A stretch of 64,000 nucleotides of DNA, taken from NCBI RefSeq assembly GCF_018967845.1, contig NZ_JAHLZZ010000001.1:930001-994000 (forward strand), given 5' to 3'. The position numbers were made by a program, and so were the translations under genes. Below, piece by piece: positions 15,822 to 25,908 of this stretch. The stretch comes from Hymenobacter siberiensis (lineage in GTDB: Bacteria > Bacteroidota > Bacteroidia > Cytophagales > Hymenobacteraceae). The notes beneath the pieces are model-generated. The model did no database searches and had not been told where the DNA came from. It saw nothing but the letters and a program-made list of their open reading frames with translations. How positions within the stretch are numbered: position 1 is the first letter of the stretch; every line of letters begins with the position of its first letter.

Positions 15822-15870
15822 AGCTTCCCAAGCTGAGGGTCGCGAGTTCGAGCCTCGTTTCTCGCTCATT
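15822..15870. repeat. attR: 49-bp direct repeat (partial tRNA-Gly)
   Basis: Exact copy of 9191-9239, representing the displaced 3' part of tRNA-Gly after integration. The 5' part of the tRNA is absent here. Confidence 0.93.
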
Positions 15871-15876
15871 CATAAT

Positions 15877-15916
15877 CAGCCATTTAGCTCAGTTGCTAGG
15901 TGGCTGTTTTGTTTTT
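15877..15916 (+). terminator. original tRNA-Gly terminator beyond attR
   Basis: CAGCCATTTAGC ... AGGTGGCTG then TTTTGTTTTT, a diverged copy of the hairpin at 9246-9285. Confidence 0.65.
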
Positions 15917-16002
15917 CAATTACACTATGAATTATACAAGCCCTGGCAAGGCTTAGCCGTGATAAGAATTTTCCTTTGCTAACTTAGGACTTACGCACTC
16001 GA

Positions 16003-16840
16003 CTATACAAGTGCTTGAATGATTGAATCTTGGAGCAACTGCCGCAGGTAGGGTGCCCATTGCTGTTGGTGCGCCTGATAAATAGTTTGCCCCATGCGGC
16101 GGGCGTGTTGACGCAGCGATACCCAGGCCAAGTAACAACAGGCCAAGTGGTTGCGTTGCGCCATCTCCTTCCGGCACTGGCACTTCTCCGACCCCGTCAA
16201 CTGTTTGAAGCTGCGGTGAAACTCCTCTACCTGCCAACGCACCTGCACGGCTTCAATCACCATTTCGCGGGTCAGATGAGCAGCCAAGTAGTTGGTAATG
16301 AACCATTCAATATCGCCGTTCGTGGCCACTAGCTTGAAGCGTTTTACGCCAAAGGGCACTTCTTTCAGGCGCACTTCCACGCCCTGACTCCAACTGCCGG
16401 GCGGCGGCGCTAGCGTAGTCAGGCCTTGGTAGCCGCTTTCTTTGGCCAGGCTCACCAACCGGTTGCTTTTCAGGGTCGTGAAAAACGTCCAACCGGCATG
16501 ATGAATGCGTTTCAAATGCATGCTGCCCGCATACCAGGAATCGGAGTTGTTTAGAAAGTCACAAAAGGTACTCAAACGGTCATGCAGAGCGCAGCGAAGC
16601 ATCTTGCTCGCATCGTTGAACGGGCCTGAGGATGCGAGCAAGATGCTTCGCTGCGCTCTGCATGACCGTTTGAGTACCTTTTGTGACTTTCTAAACAGCT
16701 TCATCAAATAAAATGGTGCGTGCCAGTAGTTTGCCCTCCGCCACAACCTGGTCAAACATGGCCAGAAAATGGTCGTTGGTCGTCTTGGTCGTCTTGGTCG
16801 GGCGTGTAGGTGCAGTAATCCAGGGGTAGGAAATCCCCGG
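16003..16840 (-). pseudogene. DDE transposase (IS4/IS701-like), truncated and interrupted
   Basis: Two pieces belong together. The upstream piece (about 16697-16840) encodes NDHFLAMFDQVVAEGKLLA and RTILFD; after the palindrome the second piece (16003-16548) resumes with DSWYAGSMHLKRIHHAGW and contains NGDIEWFITNYLAAHL, the catalytic glutamate helix region VRWQVEEFHRSFKQLTG and a Cys/Arg-rich tail. Joining RTILFD to SWYAGS restores a normal transposase sequence. The N-terminal domain and first catalytic aspartate are lost. I place it in the IS4/IS701 clan from the YxxxWxVEEFHRxxKQLxG pattern; the exact family would need a database. Confidence 0.75.
16549..16696. repeat. palindromic repeat family A, copy 2 (inside a transposase)
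   Basis: 148 bp with essentially perfect arms of about 65 bp, GTTTAGAAAGTCACAAAAGG to its reverse complement, with the core GGTCATGCAGAGCGCAGCG shared with copies at 5546, 22397 and 50234. It disrupts the transposase gene. Confidence 0.88.
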
Positions 16841-16864
16841 CTTCGCCGCTGCTATGCCCCAAAT

Positions 16865-17717
16865 TGACCAGCCCCTGCCTGGGAGCGCTACCACCGCTAC
16901 TATACGCTGGACGGGGCCAAGCGGCGGTTGCCGGCGCACGCCGAGCAGGCCAATGCCACGCTGGCAGGGAACGAAACGAAGCTCTTTTTCTGCTCATCTA
17001 CCTCAAAAGCAACAGTTTGCAGTAGCATCGGGCCGCCAGTTTTGGCGTGTCGCAGACGCGCGTGAGCCGCTTGGCCACGGCCCTGTTAGGCGTGCTCAAC
17101 CAGGTGCTGCACCGGCGCGGGTTGCTGCCGGTCCGCGACGGGGCCGCCCTGGCGCGGTCGCTGGAGCACCACCCGGAAAAGGTCTTCGCTTACGACGGGG
17201 GTCGAGCGTGGGATACCGCGCCAAGTGGACGGCCAAGCCCAGGCCGAGGACTATAGTGGTAAAAAAAGCGCATGGCCTAAAAAACAGGACTTTAAGCGAC
17301 GAGACGCAGTACGTGTATTTTCTCTCGCCAACGGAAGGCGGGCGGGTGCACGGTAAGAAAATGGCCGACGAGTACCCGTTGCGGCTGCCGACGGGTAGCG
17401 TGTTGCGGCAGGATTTGGGCCTGCTGGACCATGCCCCGGCCGGGGTGCTGGTGGAAATGCCCCACAAAAAGCGCCCGAAGCAGGAGCTGACCTTTGCCCA
17501 AAAGCTGTATAGCCAGCTGCTCAGCGCCTTGCGCGTGGTCATCGAACACGCCCACAGCGGCATCAAGCGCCTGCGCATGGTCGGCAACATGTTGCGCAGG
17601 CGCGGCGAGTGGGTGCGCGACACGGTCATGGTCGTGACCTGCTGCTTGCACAACCTGCGCGTGCGCAGCCCCCACCGCGCCTATTTCGTACGCCCGCCCG
17701 TGAATTCCACCAATTAA
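16865..17717 (+). pseudogene. IS5-like (DDE_Tnp_4) transposase, frameshifted
   Basis: The protein can be rebuilt only across frames: YYTLDGAKRRLPAHAEQAN then, after a lost base near 16990 and a stop at 17023, FGVSQTRVSRLATALLGVLN in a second frame (an HTH), then a further shift to KKAHGLKNRTLSDETQYVYF and TEGGRVHGKKMADEYPLRLP with the late catalytic region IEHAHSGIKRLRMV and TVMVVTCCLHNLRV. At least three defects make it non-functional. It abuts the truncated IS to its left and a glycoside hydrolase remnant to its right. Confidence 0.75.
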
Positions 17718-18082
17718 CCCGCACAAGCTACTATGAAACCCGCATGCCAAACGAGGGCACCCCGGCCATGACGCAGGGCATTTTCGCCCTGCCCTACGCC
17801 CGCCTGGGCAATGCCGATAAGGCGAAGCTCTGGTTCAAAGATGCTTACGAGCCCAACCTGTTGCCGCCCTTCCGCGTCATCGCCGAAACCAAGGGCGGTA
17901 CCAATCCCTACTTCGCCACCGGCGCGGGCGGAGTGCTGCAAGCCGTGCTCATGGGCTTCGGCGGGCTGGATATTACGCCGGGCGGCATTGTGCAGCGCAA
18001 AGCCACGCTGCCCACCGGCTGGCAAGCGGTGAAAATTACTGGCGTGGGGCCGCAGCACCGCACGTATTCCGTTAGTCGATGA
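17715..18082 (+). pseudogene. C-terminal remnant of a glycoside hydrolase (GH65-like)
   Basis: About 120 residues beginning TRTSYYETRMPNEGTPAMTQ and continuing IFALPYARLGNADKA, LWFKDAYEPNLLPPFRVIAE, GGTNPYFATGAGGVLQAVL and GFGGLDITPGGIVQ. These resemble the C-terminal barrel of family 65 trehalose/kojibiose-type hydrolases or phosphorylases. All upstream catalytic parts are missing and the IS5-like remnant joins directly, so IS activity with deletion probably removed the rest. The family name is from memory of motif pattern and moderately certain. Confidence 0.6.
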
Positions 18083-18276
18083 CAGGCCAGTGGAATAGGG
18101 TTTTAAGCGGGCTGCCCCGGTCCGGACGCTCAACATTGCCCTTGTCTTATATCGCCTTTTTAGATGGCCGCTGAGTAGGGCCTCACGCAAATGCGGCGTG
18201 GCCAGCGGTGTAAACCGCGCGGGTAGAGTAGCTTCGCTTGGCCGCCCGCTTACCGTTGGGGCAGCCGCTGCTGTTT

Positions 18277-19623
18277 ATGAGATATTCCCAACTTATTGCT
18301 GCCCAATCGGGCTCCATTCGCCGCTCTTGCCGTCTGCGCTGCCTGGTGTTGGGTGGGCTGCTGGCCCTGGGCAGCCCGCCCGCCCCAACCCAGGCCCAGG
18401 CCGGGCCACCTGTGAGCGCCGCCGTCGCCACGCTGCTGCGCCCCGCTGCCGTGTTCGACGGCCAGGAAATGCACCCTGGCTGGGTTGTGCTGGTCGAAAA
18501 CGATAAAATTACGGCGGTCGGCCCTGCCGCCCAGGTAGTGCCGCCGCCCAGTGCCCGCACCCTGGAGCTACCGGGCCTCACGCTACTGCCCGGCCTGATT
18601 GAAGGCCATTCGCACCTGCTGCTGCACCCCTACAACGAAACCCAATGGGATGACCAGGTGCTGCTCGAATCGCAGGCGTTGCGCGTGGCGCGGGCCACGG
18701 TGCACGCCCAGCGCACACTGCTGGCCGGCTTCACCACCATCCGCGACCTGGGCACCGAGGGCGCGGGTTTTGCCGATGTCGGTATCAAGCAAGCCATCAA
18801 CCAAGGTATTATTCCGGGGCCGCGCCTGCTGGTGGTCACGCGGGCGCTGGTGGCCACGGGTAGCTATGGCCCCAAGCTGTCGGTGGATGAAAACGTGCCC
18901 CAGGGTGCCCAGGAGGCCGATGGCGTGGATGGCATTATCCGGGCCGTGCGCGAGCAGATTGGCAAGGGGGCCGATATCATCAAGGTATACGCCGACTACC
19001 GCTGGGGCCCCGACGGCTCGGCCCAGCCCACGTTTTCGCAGGAAGAGCTGACGCTGATTGTGCAAACGGCGCGCTCTACCGGCCGGGGCGTGGTGGCCCA
19101 CGCCAGCACCCCCGAGGGCATGCGCCGCGCTATCCTGGCTGGCGTCGAAACCATTGAGCACGGCGACGGCGGTACCCCCGAAATTTTCGCCCTGATGAAA
19201 AAGAAGGGTGTGGCCCTGTGCCCCACCGTGGCCGCCTCCGATGCCGTAGCCCAATACCGAGGCTGGCACAAAGGCACCGACCCGGTCCCGCCCCGCATCC
19301 AACAAAAGCACCAGAGCATGGCCGCCGCCCTCAAAGCCGGCGTGACGTTGGCCCAGGGCGGCGACGTGGGCGTGTTCCCGCACGGCGACAACGCCCGCGA
19401 AGCCGAGTTGCTAGTGCGCGACTACGGCCTCACGCCGCTGCAGGTGCTGCGCCAGGCCACCAGCGGCAACGCCCAAATTTTCCACCTCGCCGACCGGGGC
19501 ACCATCCGCTCCGGCCTGCTGGCCGACCTGGTGGCCGTGGCCGGCGACCCCACGCAGGACGTGGCTGCGTTGCGCCAAATCCGGCTGGTGATGAAAGGCG
19601 GCGTGCTCTACCGCCAGCCGTAG
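18277..19623 (+). CDS. amidohydrolase-family metallo-hydrolase (exported)
   Basis: 448 residues from the ATG at 18277 (MRYSQLIAAQ); an upstream TTG is less likely. A signal peptide (LVLGGLLALGSPPAPTQAQA) precedes a composite beta-sandwich/TIM-barrel. Metal ligands fit the imidazolonepropionase/prolidase-like amidohydrolases: GHSH (HxH), IIKVYAD (carboxylated Lys), VVAHAST, IEHGDGG and GGDVGVF (Asp). SGLLADLVAVAGDP is the standard C-terminal motif. It should hydrolyse a peptide or cyclic amide substrate in the periplasm; the substrate is not predictable. Confidence 0.85.
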   Translation: MRYSQLIAAQSGSIRRSCRLRCLVLGGLLALGSPPAPTQAQAGPPVSAAVATLLRPAAVFDGQEMHPGWVVLVENDKITAVGPAAQVVPPPSARTLELPGLTLLPGLIEGHSHLLLHPYNETQWDDQVLLESQALRVARATVHAQRTLLAGFTTIRDLGTEGAGFADVGIKQAINQGIIPGPRLLVVTRALVATGSYGPKLSVDENVPQGAQEADGVDGIIRAVREQIGKGADIIKVYADYRWGPDGSAQPTFSQEELTLIVQTARSTGRGVVAHASTPEGMRRAILAGVETIEHGDGGTPEIFALMKKKGVALCPTVAASDAVAQYRGWHKGTDPVPPRIQQKHQSMAAALKAGVTLAQGGDVGVFPHGDNAREAELLVRDYGLTPLQVLRQATSGNAQIFHLADRGTIRSGLLADLVAVAGDPTQDVAALRQIRLVMKGGVLYRQP

Positions 19624-19636
19624 CGGCCGAAATTGG

Positions 19637-19972
19637 CTAAAACAATTCCAGCACATCGTTTTCCAGGGAAGAGTAGAGTTGGCTAATATTGTCTAAGTGA
19701 TGTGCCAGGAGCGCCGCCATGAAATGGGTTGATTGGTTGCCGGTGCGCAGCATCACAACCTTAGGCGGGAAGCCCAGTACTCCGGCAAAGCGGTAAAAGT
19801 CTTCGTCGTTGGTAATGACGATATGCCCGTTTATGCGGGCCCAGTCCCCTATTCCGAGGTCGTCAGCTGGTACGGGCAAGCCAGTGCGACTTACGTGAAT
19901 CACCGTAATTGGCAAATCAGCCAATTGCTTCACCAGCCAGTACGATAGGTTTGCATCCAGCAGCCACTTCAT
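19637..19972 (-). CDS. DUF5615-family PIN-like toxin
   Basis: 111 residues. MKWLLDANLSYWLVKQL has the first acidic residue of the PIN-like fold, VITNDEDFYRF the second cluster and VVMLRTGN the core strand, typical of the DUF5615/Mut7-C-like nucleases paired with DUF433 antitoxins. Its ATG follows immediately after the stop codon of the DUF433 gene (TAAATG), so the two are coupled. It probably cleaves RNA when free of its partner. Confidence 0.78.
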   Translation of the reverse strand: MKWLLDANLSYWLVKQLADLPITVIHVSRTGLPVPADDLGIGDWARINGHIVITNDEDFYRFAGVLGFPPKVVMLRTGNQSTHFMAALLAHHLDNISQLYSSLENDVLELF

Positions 19973-20197
19973 TTAAGCGGCCAGCTGCCGGGTGCGCTGT
20001 TCCAGATTGGCCGCGAAAGCCAACGCAGCCCGAATGTGTTCCTCTGTTAGCTCTGGAAAATCTTCTATAATCTCGGCGTTGCTCATGCCCGAAGCCAACC
20101 AACCCAGAATGTCCTGCACAGCAATGCGCGTACCCATCACGCAGGGCTTGCCAAAGCGAATGCCCGGCCGGGTGGTGATGAGTGAATGAGGATTTAT
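19973..20197 (-). CDS. DUF433-family antitoxin, start codon unclear
   Basis: About 74 residues in the frame PHSLITTRPGIRFGKPCVMG, then TRIAVQDILGWLASGMSNAE and IIEDFPELTEEHIRAALAFA. This is the DUF433 winged-helix fold of antitoxins. In this frame an in-frame TAA lies two codons before NPHSLIT and the codon where a methionine is expected is ATA. The next legal starts are GTG at 20140 or ATG at 20137, which would remove about 20 N-terminal residues including GIRFGKP. Either ATA is used, or the start was lost by mutation, or the protein is N-terminally shortened. Confidence 0.6.
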   Translation of the reverse strand: MNPHSLITTRPGIRFGKPCVMGTRIAVQDILGWLASGMSNAEIIEDFPELTEEHIRAALAFAANLEQRTRQLAA

Positions 20198-20253
20198 GGA
20201 TTAAAAATACGTCGCAACATATTAACCACCATTGGCGAATTGCGGCCCGCCCG

Positions 20254-22293
<2,040 letters not shown>

Positions 22294-22396
22294 GCAACGC
22301 GAAAGGTAGGCCGAAATGGTCAGCCTACCTTAACCCGAATGCCGGGGAATGGGTTTCGCGGGAATGGGAAAAGGGTAGGGAAGAACCGGAGAAAAA

Positions 22397-22509
22397 AGAA
22401 CGTCATGCCGAGCGCAGCCGAGGCATCTCGCGTGCAGCAGTAAACCAATCGTTGAAAAGGATTACTACCACAAGCGAGGTGCCTCGGCTGCGCTCGGCAT
22501 GACGTTCTT
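22397..22509. repeat. palindromic repeat family A, copy 3
   Basis: Arms AAGAACGTCATGCCGAGCGC and its reverse complement at 22490-22509, with less conserved interior (ATCTCGCGTG / CAAGCGAGGT). It lies between uvrB and the next gene downstream on the same strand. Confidence 0.87.
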
Positions 22510-22544
22510 AAGTTGTGCTTATATCATAAAGCAAGCAAACTGCC

Positions 22545-24203
22545 CTACCGCCCAAACTCCACGCCCGCCTCCAGCCCAAAGCTATATGGGTGGCTCTGAG
22601 CGAAATAATTCTGCACCGGATGGGCATTCATGGCCAGCAGGCCAATTTCAGCCACCGGGCCCATCGTGAAGGCCCACTTGCCCGTGCTGGTACGGAACTG
22701 GGTGCCCGCCGCGCCGCGCAGGCTGCCCGTCACGCGGCGATAAGGCCCGCCCGTGGAGGCAATGGAATACGTGCGGGTAGCTTCCGGGTCGCCTTCCACG
22801 TCACTGCGCACGCCCAGCAGAGCCGTTACCACGCCGCCCAGGCGGCCGTAGAGGCTCCAGCCGTGTTTCATGGGATTGCTGTAGCGCACTTCCAGCGGAA
22901 TGCTGCCCATGCTGTAGCGGAAATCGGTGGTGTGCAGCGGGCGGCTGGTACCGGCCTGGCCCAGGTCAAACAACTGCTCGCCCACGAAAGATGCCGACGA
23001 TGCCGACTGCGCCGTGGCTTGGGTGAATTCGGCCCCGGTGCTCAGCGACCAGTGGCCGCGCAGGTGGCGCGTGGCCAGCAGCGCAATGCGCTGGCTCAGG
23101 CCCGGCCGCAGGTTGTTGCGGTATTCGGTGGCGGCTATTTCGGTCAGGGTAGGGGAGTCGGTACCAAAAGCAGGGCCCCGGTCATAGTCGAACGCCGGCT
23201 CGATGCCGGCCCGCGAGAAATTAACATTAGGATTGAACACGCCGGCGGTGTAGCTCGCCCCATAGGTCCAGCGTTGCGCGGCTGCCGCCGGTAGGTCGTC
23301 CATCGCCACAGTGGCCAGCCCGTTCGGCAGGGTAGTCGCATTGGCCAGGCCCAACGATGTCTGACGGACTGCCAGCAGGCTCATTTCCTCGGGCGCTACC
23401 GTTGCGGCCGATGCAGCGGTAGCCGCCACCGATATGGTGGCCGCCACGCCGCTGCCCATTGCGCCGGCCGCGCCGCCGCCCAGGACGGCCGACGTGCCGG
23501 CCGCAGCAGTGCCCGCTACGTCAGCCGCTGCCAGCATCCGGTCGGCCAGCTGGTTCGCCGACTGCTCCCCGGCGCTCGGCTGGTCAGTAGCCGGGTTGGT
23601 GGCCGAAGCCGTCGTTTCGCTCGCCGATACGGCTGCAATAGTTGCCGCCGCCGTGCCGCCGCCCGCCGCCAGACCAGTCTGGCCCGCCGAGTAGCGAACC
23701 GTTGAAGCCGGCCCGAAGCCGGTGTACTTGCTGTTGGTAGCGGCTACGCCCGTCCCATTGGCGTAGCCCGGGCTAGCTGCAAGTGTAGCACTGCTGGGCT
23801 GGCTGGCCACTGGCGTGTTACTATTGGAAGCGCCGGTCGGGCCCGCGACATCTTTCAGGCCCAACGTGGCTACCGTGGTGGCGCGGCCCACGGGGGGGGC
23901 GGTTGCCGTCCGGCTGTTCGTCGCCATTTCTTCGGAGGTACCCAGCACGCTGGTGCGGCCGGCCCACCAGCCGGTGCCGGCCAGCGTGGCCAGCAGCAGG
24001 CTGGCCGCCGCCACCCAGCGCGTAGCCGCAAGGCGACGGCGGTAGGTTTCGTTCTGTCGAATCAACAGCGAATTATCAATCTGGTCCCAGAGCATGGGGC
24101 GCGGGGGCGCGGCGGCCTCCTCGCCCAGGTGGTGGCGGAATAATTCCTCCAGGCTGCCGGTGGTTTTAGGCGTAGGGTTATTTTCGATAGGGTTAGCGGA
24201 CAT
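22545..24203 (-). CDS. anti-sigma-like N terminus fused to an outer-membrane-like beta domain
   Basis: 552 residues from the ATG at 24203, overlapping the ECF sigma stop by 11 bases. Residues of about 15-45 (SLEELFRHHLGEEAA ... LWDQIDNSLL) resemble the cytoplasmic anti-sigma segment of Bacteroidota, followed by one membrane helix (WVAAASLLLATLAGTGWWAG). A long Ala/Thr/Ser-rich linker leads to a C-terminal beta-rich domain (YGASYTAGVFNPNVNF, GHWSLSTGAEFTQA, LEAGVEFGR) of the type annotated as porin-family barrel. The coupling to the sigma gene suggests it anchors and inhibits the sigma factor. Confidence 0.7.
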   Translation of the reverse strand: MSANPIENNPTPKTTGSLEELFRHHLGEEAAAPPRPMLWDQIDNSLLIRQNETYRRRLAATRWVAAASLLLATLAGTGWWAGRTSVLGTSEEMATNSRTATAPPVGRATTVATLGLKDVAGPTGASNSNTPVASQPSSATLAASPGYANGTGVAATNSKYTGFGPASTVRYSAGQTGLAAGGGTAAATIAAVSASETTASATNPATDQPSAGEQSANQLADRMLAAADVAGTAAAGTSAVLGGGAAGAMGSGVAATISVAATAASAATVAPEEMSLLAVRQTSLGLANATTLPNGLATVAMDDLPAAAAQRWTYGASYTAGVFNPNVNFSRAGIEPAFDYDRGPAFGTDSPTLTEIAATEYRNNLRPGLSQRIALLATRHLRGHWSLSTGAEFTQATAQSASSASFVGEQLFDLGQAGTSRPLHTTDFRYSMGSIPLEVRYSNPMKHGWSLYGRLGGVVTALLGVRSDVEGDPEATRTYSIASTGGPYRRVTGSLRGAAGTQFRTSTGKWAFTMGPVAEIGLLAMNAHPVQNYFAQSHPYSFGLEAGVEFGR

Positions 24204-24849
24204 GGCGGGTTGGGGCACTGAGGCGCTCCAGTTTAGTTTGTAGGATGACGCGGGCCCGGGAATATTGGGATTTGCTGGTGCCCTCGGTAATGCTCAATAA
24301 TTCGCCGATTTCTTTATGGGTATAGCCTTCGATAGCATAAAGGTTGAAAACCATGCGGTAGCGCGGAGCTAGCTCCTGCACCATTTCCAGCAATTCCTGG
24401 AAGTTGAAATTACTGAGGGTAAACTCTTCGCTGGACAGCGTTTCGGGATAGTCGCCGTCGCTCACTGCCACCAGCGAGGCGTTGCGGCGGTGCTGGCGCA
24501 GGGCCGCGTTTATCATGATACGGCGAATCCAGAATTCCAGCGGGCACTCGCGCCGGAAGCTGGCCAGCGTGCGAAACACCGTCAGAAATCCTTCCTGCAA
24601 CACGTCCTCGGCCTCGAAGGTGGTTTGGGCGTAGCGCAGGCACACGGCCATCATCTTGCCGGCATATTTGTCGTAGAGTAGTTTCTGGGCCAGCTGGCGG
24701 CCGCGCAGGCAGCCGTCAATCAGCTCGGCTTCGGTGGGCGGGCTGGTCACGGCTGTGCTGCGGCTGGCCGTGAGGCGCGGAGCCGCCGCGGACTGGTCGG
24801 GCAGCACGTCATCGGCCCCAAACGCGAACCAGGTAAGGGCGCTGCTCAT
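24193..24849 (-). CDS. RNA polymerase ECF sigma factor
   Basis: 218 residues, ATG start. Region 2: LIDGCLRGRQLAQKLLYDKY and AEDVLQEGFLTVFRTLASF; region 4: LAPRYRMVFNLYAIEGYTHK then EIGELLSITEGTSKSQYSRA. The N terminus has a 40-residue extension of low complexity before region 2. It is the first gene of a two-gene operon with the anti-sigma/beta-domain gene. Target promoters are not predictable; the intergenic region upstream (24850-25022) is the likely autoregulated promoter. Confidence 0.9.
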   Translation of the reverse strand: MSSALTWFAFGADDVLPDQSAAAPRLTASRSTAVTSPPTEAELIDGCLRGRQLAQKLLYDKYAGKMMAVCLRYAQTTFEAEDVLQEGFLTVFRTLASFRRECPLEFWIRRIMINAALRQHRRNASLVAVSDGDYPETLSSEEFTLSNFNFQELLEMVQELAPRYRMVFNLYAIEGYTHKEIGELLSITEGTSKSQYSRARVILQTKLERLSAPTRHVR

Positions 24850-25022
24850 GCCCGCGCCCGGTAACCCGTGCCGGCCAGGGGAAGAAGGGTAGAGGAGTCC
24901 ATTTTCGCTTGCATAGAAAGGCGTGTCAGTCAGAAAGTAGCCGGCCTGTGGCGGGCTGGCTCATGGGAGATGCACGCCCATTCCAAAAGGTTGCAAGAGA
25001 GATTATCAAGGAAGTTGATTTT

Positions 25023-25784
25023 TCATCGTTCCTCATTCTCTACTCCCGGATTATTCCAGATATCCCAGGCGGCTTCGGCTTGCAGGCACAGCATCTCGAA
25101 ACCGTTTTTTACCTGTGCGCCGGCCGCCCGGCCTTTGGCCATAAATACCGTTTCAGCCGGATTATACACCAGGTCATACAGGTAGTGCTGTTCGGTCAGG
25201 GCCTCGTAGGGCAGGCGCGGGCATTCCTCCACCAGCGGAAAAGTGCCCAGCGGCGTGGTGTTAATGATGAGCTGATGCGCGGCCAGCACCTGCGGCGTCA
25301 GGTCGTCGTAGGTGAGGCCGTGCCCCAGCGGGTTGCGCGTGACAGGCCAGTAGGCAATGCCCAGGTCGTTCAGGGCCACGCTCACGGCTTTGGCGGCGCC
25401 GCCCGCGCCCAGCACCAGCGCCCGGGCCTCGGGCGTAGCCGGGAAAAACCGGCGCAACGATTCCCGAAAGCCCACCAGGTCGGTGTTGTGGCCGCGCAGG
25501 CGGCCGTCGGGCAGCCACTCTATCACGTTTACTGCGCCCACACGGCGGGCCGAGGTAGCCAGCTCATCGAGGTAGGGCACCACGCTCTCCTTGTAGGGAA
25601 TGGTCACATTCAGGCCCGCCAGGTCGGGGTGGGCAGCCAGCAGGGCGGGCAGCTCGTCCACGGTGGCCAGCTCAAACAGCTCGTACGCATGGTCGGCCAG
25701 GCTCTGCGAGTAAAACTTCTGGTTGAAGTACGTCTGTGAGAACGAGTAGTTGAGGGTGCGGCCAATGAGCCCGAACTGACGCAT
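25023..25784 (-). CDS. aroE: shikimate dehydrogenase
   Basis: 254 residues from the ATG at 25784 (MRQFGLIGRTL); upstream in-frame ATGs give an extra hydrophobic leader not seen in the family. N-terminal substrate domain YSFSQTYFNQ and LNVTIPYKE (catalytic Lys), HNTDLVGF (catalytic Asp), Rossmann motif VLGAGGAAKAVS and NTTPLGTFP. It reduces 3-dehydroshikimate in aromatic amino acid synthesis. aroK lies elsewhere in this window (60621-61205), not in an operon. Confidence 0.95.
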   Translation of the reverse strand: MRQFGLIGRTLNYSFSQTYFNQKFYSQSLADHAYELFELATVDELPALLAAHPDLAGLNVTIPYKESVVPYLDELATSARRVGAVNVIEWLPDGRLRGHNTDLVGFRESLRRFFPATPEARALVLGAGGAAKAVSVALNDLGIAYWPVTRNPLGHGLTYDDLTPQVLAAHQLIINTTPLGTFPLVEECPRLPYEALTEQHYLYDLVYNPAETVFMAKGRAAGAQVKNGFEMLCLQAEAAWDIWNNPGVENEER

Positions 25785-25823
25785 AGAATCGAAATAGCAA
25801 TTGAAAAGCAGTCTAAAGTAGCG

Positions 25824-25861
25824 CAAAAAGCCGTCCCGGATACAAAAATCCGAAACGGCTT
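25824..25861 (-). terminator. terminator between the DedA gene and aroE
   Basis: Read on the minus strand: AAGCCGTTTCGGAT ... ATCCGGGACGGCTTTTTG. It separates the DedA gene from aroE, so aroE has its own promoter. Confidence 0.75.
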
Positions 25862-25908
25862 GCTACTGGCAGCCCGGTGTAGCTGCGCGGCGCGCGGCCA
25901 TTCGCCCG

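Larger units (their letters stand above)
9240..15870. mobile_element. integrated phage-satellite-like element (PICI-like) in tRNA-Gly
   Basis: A 6.6-kb insertion between 49-bp direct repeats, with one copy inside an intact tRNA-Gly. Gene order from the right end leftward: tyrosine integrase, an unknown gene, an HTH/excisionase-like gene, a small gene, a RecA-fold ATPase, a toprim primase, a P27-family small terminase; a coiled-coil gene faces them from the left end. Integrase, own replication genes and terS without a large terminase, portal, capsid or tail is the hallmark of phage-inducible chromosomal islands as known from Gram-positives and Proteobacteria. No relaxase or conjugation gene is seen. 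That it is mobilised by a helper phage is inference. Confidence 0.75.
15985..16855 (-). mobile_element. broken insertion sequence (DDE transposase, GGACTTACGCA ends)
   Basis: The outer end at 15985-15997 is TAGGACTTACGCA, identical to both ends of the MITE at 53869-53985. The transposase reads inward from the right. The right end and N-terminal half are missing, replaced by remains of another IS, so only about 870 bp survive. It is itself interrupted by a 148-bp palindrome. Confidence 0.75.

Noticed and set aside
9240..15870. Complete prophage or conjugative element
   Set aside because: No capsid, portal, large terminase, tail, relaxase or type IV secretion genes in 6.6 kb.
16854..17717. A single intact 287-residue gene
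   Set aside because: The first half of the frame is the wrong frame of an IS5-like transposase; only the last 150 residues match it, so it is a frameshifted pseudogene.
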